Below, piece by piece: positions 36,272-38,732 of a DNA stretch of 38,732 nt. A program made the position numbers and the translations under genes. A model generated the notes under the pieces. The model was given only the letters and a program-made list of their open reading frames with translations, was not told where the DNA came from and did no database searches. The DNA lies in contig NZ_JTAM01000039.1 in NCBI RefSeq assembly GCF_000812565.1, forward strand, positions 1-38,732, given 5' to 3'. The number at the start of each line of letters is the position of its first letter. Position 1 is the stretch's first letter. This DNA is from Flammeovirga sp. OC4 (lineage in GTDB: Bacteria; Bacteroidota; Bacteroidia; Cytophagales; Flammeovirgaceae).

Positions 36272-37759
36272 ATGGTTGCATTAGTTTTTCCTCATCAATT
36301 ATTCGAAAATTCTCCTTTATTTAATACTGAGTGTACCACATTTGTATTGATAGAGGAGTATTTATTTTTCTATCAATATAAATTTCATAAACAGAAATTA
36401 TTATTTCATAGAGCTTCAATGCTTCAGTATGCCTCATTTTTGGAAGAGAAGGGGTATGAAGTGGTGCATTGGAAAGCAGAAAATAAGGAAAAGTCTGATA
36501 TCAGATTTTTTATCAATCAATATGCATCAAAGATCAATAAGGAAGTGGTGTATATTGACCCTGTAGATGATTGGCTGAGTAGAAGGTTAGAAAAGTCGCT
36601 TAAATCAAATAACATAGCATTTCGCACGTTTAGTAGCCCTATGTTCCTGAATACATCAAAGGACAATGAACAATTTTTTAAGGCTACCAATAAGAAATTT
36701 TATCATGCTAATTTTTATAAGAAGCAGAGAGTTAAGCTCAATTTACTCATCAGTGGAGAACAGCAACCGGTAGGGGGGAAATGGTCTTTTGATGCAGAGA
36801 ATCGAAAAAAATATCCCTCTAAAAAGTTACCTCCCTTTGTCCATTTCTGTAAGAAAAATAGTTACATTTCTGAAGCTATTGAATATGTTGAAACTAATTT
36901 TTCGGAGAATTATGGCATCATCAATGATCACTTTCTTTATCCGACTAGTTTTGATGCAGCTAGGAAATGGTTAGAAGATTTTTTAGAGGAAAGGTATCTT
37001 GAATTTGGTGCTTATGAAGACGCTATTGTCAGTCATCAAAGTGTTTTACACCATAGTTTGTTGTCTCCCTTATTGAATGCCGGGTTGTTGACGCCCGATT
37101 ATGTGTTGGAGAGAATAAAAGAAGTGACTTTTTCGCATAATATCCCATTAAACTCCGCAGAGGGTTTAATACGTCAGATTATAGGTTGGAGAGAGTTTAT
37201 CCGAGGGATTTATGAAGTGAAAGGAAGAGAGGAACGAATTTCCAATTATTTTGGTTTCACAAGAGAAATACCTGCATCGTTTTATCAAGGAACAACAGGG
37301 ATCAAACCGATAGACATCACCATTAAAAAAGTGATGAGTACGGGCTACTGCCATCACATTGAACGGTTAATGGTGCTTGGTAATTTTATGCTATTGTGTG
37401 AATTCAACCCTAATAGTGTTTATCAGTGGTTTATGGAGTTGTTTATTGATGCTTATGATTGGGTAATGGTTACCAATGTGTATGGAATGAGTCAGTTTGC
37501 CGATGGCGGTCTGATGTCTACAAAGCCTTACATCAGTAGTAGCAATTATTTGATGAAAATGAGCGATTATAAAAAAGGAGACTGGCAACAGGTCTGGGAT
37601 GGTTTGTTTTGGCGTTTTATGGACCATCAAAGAGAAAAAATTGGTGGTAATCCACGTATAAATATGCTATTAAAAAAATATGATAATATGAATAAAGAGA
37701 AAAAAGAACTACTTTTAGAAAGTGCGGAAAACTTCCTAAATAAACTATCAACAAACTAA
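36272..37759 (+). CDS. Second photolyase-family protein, FeS-BCP/CryPro type ((6-4) photolyase-like) without Fe-S ligands
   Basis: 495 residues. It starts LVFPHQLF and shows LSPLLNAGLL, IRQIIGWREFIRG, HHIERLMVLGNFMLL, DAYDWVMVTNVYGMSQFADGG and TKPYISSSNY, the layout of prokaryotic FeS-BCP (6-4) photolyases (COG3046). Those enzymes hold a 4Fe-4S cluster with four Cys, three in a C-terminal MSDYCxxCxY...CPFN segment. Here that segment reads MSDYKKGDWQQVWDGLFWRF (430-449), shortened and without Cys, and Pro stands at the fourth site. The cluster is therefore probably absent. The role may be repair of (6-4) photoproducts or light sensing. It sits between the first photolyase and an AlkB-like gene. 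Confidence 0.85.
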   Translation: MVALVFPHQLFENSPLFNTECTTFVLIEEYLFFYQYKFHKQKLLFHRASMLQYASFLEEKGYEVVHWKAENKEKSDIRFFINQYASKINKEVVYIDPVDDWLSRRLEKSLKSNNIAFRTFSSPMFLNTSKDNEQFFKATNKKFYHANFYKKQRVKLNLLISGEQQPVGGKWSFDAENRKKYPSKKLPPFVHFCKKNSYISEAIEYVETNFSENYGIINDHFLYPTSFDAARKWLEDFLEERYLEFGAYEDAIVSHQSVLHHSLLSPLLNAGLLTPDYVLERIKEVTFSHNIPLNSAEGLIRQIIGWREFIRGIYEVKGREERISNYFGFTREIPASFYQGTTGIKPIDITIKKVMSTGYCHHIERLMVLGNFMLLCEFNPNSVYQWFMELFIDAYDWVMVTNVYGMSQFADGGLMSTKPYISSSNYLMKMSDYKKGDWQQVWDGLFWRFMDHQREKIGGNPRINMLLKKYDNMNKEKKELLLESAENFLNKLSTN

Positions 37760-37763
37760 AAAT

Positions 37764-38375
37764 ATGCTCTCTTTATTTGATCAAACCTCGAATCAATCAC
37801 AAAATTTATTACCCTTTGAAGGGGATGCCTATTACTATGGTAAAGTCTTTTCTTTTGCAGAAGCGACCTCTTTGTATCAAAATTTATATACTACTATAGA
37901 TTGGCAATCTGACCTAATCAAGATGTTTGGAAAGGAAATTTTAACCAAACGTAAAATGGCTTGGTATGGTTTAGAACCCTATGAGTATACTTATTCTAAG
38001 GTGAAGAAAACGGCACTTTTGTTTAATGAAACATTACTTCAGCTTTTAAAAGTAGTGGAAGAAAAAACAGGAGAGACTTATAATTCATGTCTTTTGAATC
38101 TTTATCATGATGGAAATGAAGGAATGGGTTACCATAGTGACAATGAAAAAGAAATGAAAGAATATGGTGCCATAGCCTCTTTATCGTTAGGGGCAGAGCG
38201 TAAGTTTTCTTTTAAACATAGGGAAACGAAAGAGAAAGTAAATCTTTTGCTGGAACATGGTTCTTTGTTAGTGATGAAAGGGGAGACACAAAAGCATTGG
38301 GTACATGCCTTACCAGTGAGCAAGAGAGTGTTGAAGCCAAGGATCAATTTGACCTTCAGAACAGTGGTGTTATAA
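37764..38375 (+). CDS. alkB: AlkB-like 2-oxoglutarate/Fe(II) dioxygenase (DNA alkylation repair)
   Basis: 203 residues. The Fe(II) ligands H124 and D126 (GYHSDNE) and H181 (HALP) are present, together with the 2OG-binding R193 and the family end RINLTFR (R199). NLYHDGNEGMGYHSD is the N-x-Y-x-x-G signature. It oxidatively removes methyl groups from 1-methyladenine and 3-methylcytosine in DNA or RNA; the short N-terminal region resembles the ALKBH2-like group more than E. coli AlkB. It starts 4 bases after the preceding stop, so it is the last gene of the photolyase operon. Confidence 0.85.
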   Translation: MLSLFDQTSNQSQNLLPFEGDAYYYGKVFSFAEATSLYQNLYTTIDWQSDLIKMFGKEILTKRKMAWYGLEPYEYTYSKVKKTALLFNETLLQLLKVVEEKTGETYNSCLLNLYHDGNEGMGYHSDNEKEMKEYGAIASLSLGAERKFSFKHRETKEKVNLLLEHGSLLVMKGETQKHWVHALPVSKRVLKPRINLTFRTVVL

Positions 38376-38383
38376 GTAGGAAA

Positions 38384-38447
38384 GAGATATTGAAAGTCTT
38401 TATTCACACACAGTCTAGATATTGAAGGGGAAATACTATCAGCTAAG
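38384..38447 (+). repeat. 64-bp imperfect direct repeat, unit 1
   Basis: gagatattgaaag...aaatactatcagctaag. It recurs at 38525-38588 with about four fifths of the bases matching. Between the two units lies the first 75 or so bases of repeat copy E1. Confidence 0.65.
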
Positions 38448-38524
38448 CACATTGTAAATTAAGTTTTCGAATATTTATGGTATTTAGAAATCAGGAGATT
38501 TCTGATGATCAGTGGAACACAAAT
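38448..38524 (+). repeat. Dispersed hairpin repeat, 5' fragment E1
   Basis: Starts CACATTGTAAATTAAGTTTTCG and keeps the AGAAATC-AGGA-GATTTCT hairpin, then stops where the conserved CGAATG hairpin should begin and runs into the second 64-bp unit. Confidence 0.75.
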
Positions 38525-38588
38525 GAGATATTGAAAGTTCTTATCCACAAATAATCTAGGTATTGAAGGGAAATACTATCATACTAAG
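38525..38588 (+). repeat. 64-bp imperfect direct repeat, unit 2
   Basis: Partner of 38384-38447, ending ...aaatactatcatactaag. Confidence 0.65.
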
Positions 38589-38610
38589 GTTCTCGGAAAC
38601 TTCCAATTGG

Positions 38611-38732
38611 TCTTTCTGTCAAATTTATAGGATCTACTTTCAAGCTTCCTTCTTCTTCATTTTTCCATTGATGAAAAACGAAGCAAAAAATCTAGGCTTA
38701 GAAGTCAAAAGCTAAATTTCATTCCTCTCGCC
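38611..38732 (-). repeat. Dispersed hairpin repeat, copy E2 (inverted, cut by window end)
   Basis: Matches the left part of copy C (from ataggctctactttcaagc to cattcctctcgcc) in the same orientation as C, including the CTTC..GAAG arm. It lacks the terminal TTGTAAAC part and continues past the window. Confidence 0.8.

Overview
The window looks like a chromosomal stretch from a marine, polysaccharide-degrading member of the Bacteroidota (Cytophagales type; Flammeovirga or a relative is my guess from memory, not a search result). Reasons: low G+C, two proteins with C-terminal type IX secretion (T9SS) sorting domains, a kappa-carrageenase-like GH16, a GH29 lipoprotein, and a complete anhydrogalactose pathway. 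No tRNA, rRNA, CRISPR array, phage gene or transposase gene was recognised.

Layout. 1-1021: 3' end of a repeat-rich secreted protein. 1278-3584: multi-domain GH16 carrageenase. 3661-4337: two tandem copies of a non-coding repeat. 4569-11901: six same-strand genes that read as one catabolic route: GH127 glycosidase, RhaT-like sugar transporter, enolase-superfamily cycloisomerase, aldehyde dehydrogenase, 2-keto-3-deoxygalactonate kinase and a KDPG/KDPGal-type aldolase. Together these would release 3,6-anhydro-D-galactose, import it, oxidise and isomerise it to 2-keto-3-deoxy-D-galactonate, then phosphorylate and cleave that to pyruvate and glyceraldehyde 3-phosphate. 12260-12669: an inverted copy of the same repeat closes this module. 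13004-23758: mixed genes (small secreted protein, DUF1269-type protein, GNAT-like protein, large SNF2 helicase, short-chain reductase, a lipase-like protein lacking its serine, HAD phosphatase, small membrane protein). 23970-26459 (minus): HrpB helicase. 26928-33813: cysteine synthase, MDR oxidoreductase, GH29 lipoprotein, acyl-CoA carboxylase carboxyltransferase (minus) and a membrane protein. 34499-38375: a tight four-gene operon (DUF2805/TIGR03643, photolyase/cryptochrome, a second photolyase of the FeS-BCP type, AlkB-like dioxygenase) that appears to be a DNA-damage module.

The most unusual signals are these. (1) A dispersed intergenic repeat of about 280-410 bp, in at least nine full, partial or decayed copies, has terminal inverted repeats and conserved internal hairpins, one with compensatory changes; inverted copies bracket both the carrageenan module and the photorepair operon. 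(2) The operon holds two non-canonical photolyase-family proteins: one has Phe at the FAD-proximal Trp position and His near flavin N5, and the other lacks the cysteines that hold the Fe-S cluster. (3) There is a lipase class 3 fold without its nucleophile.
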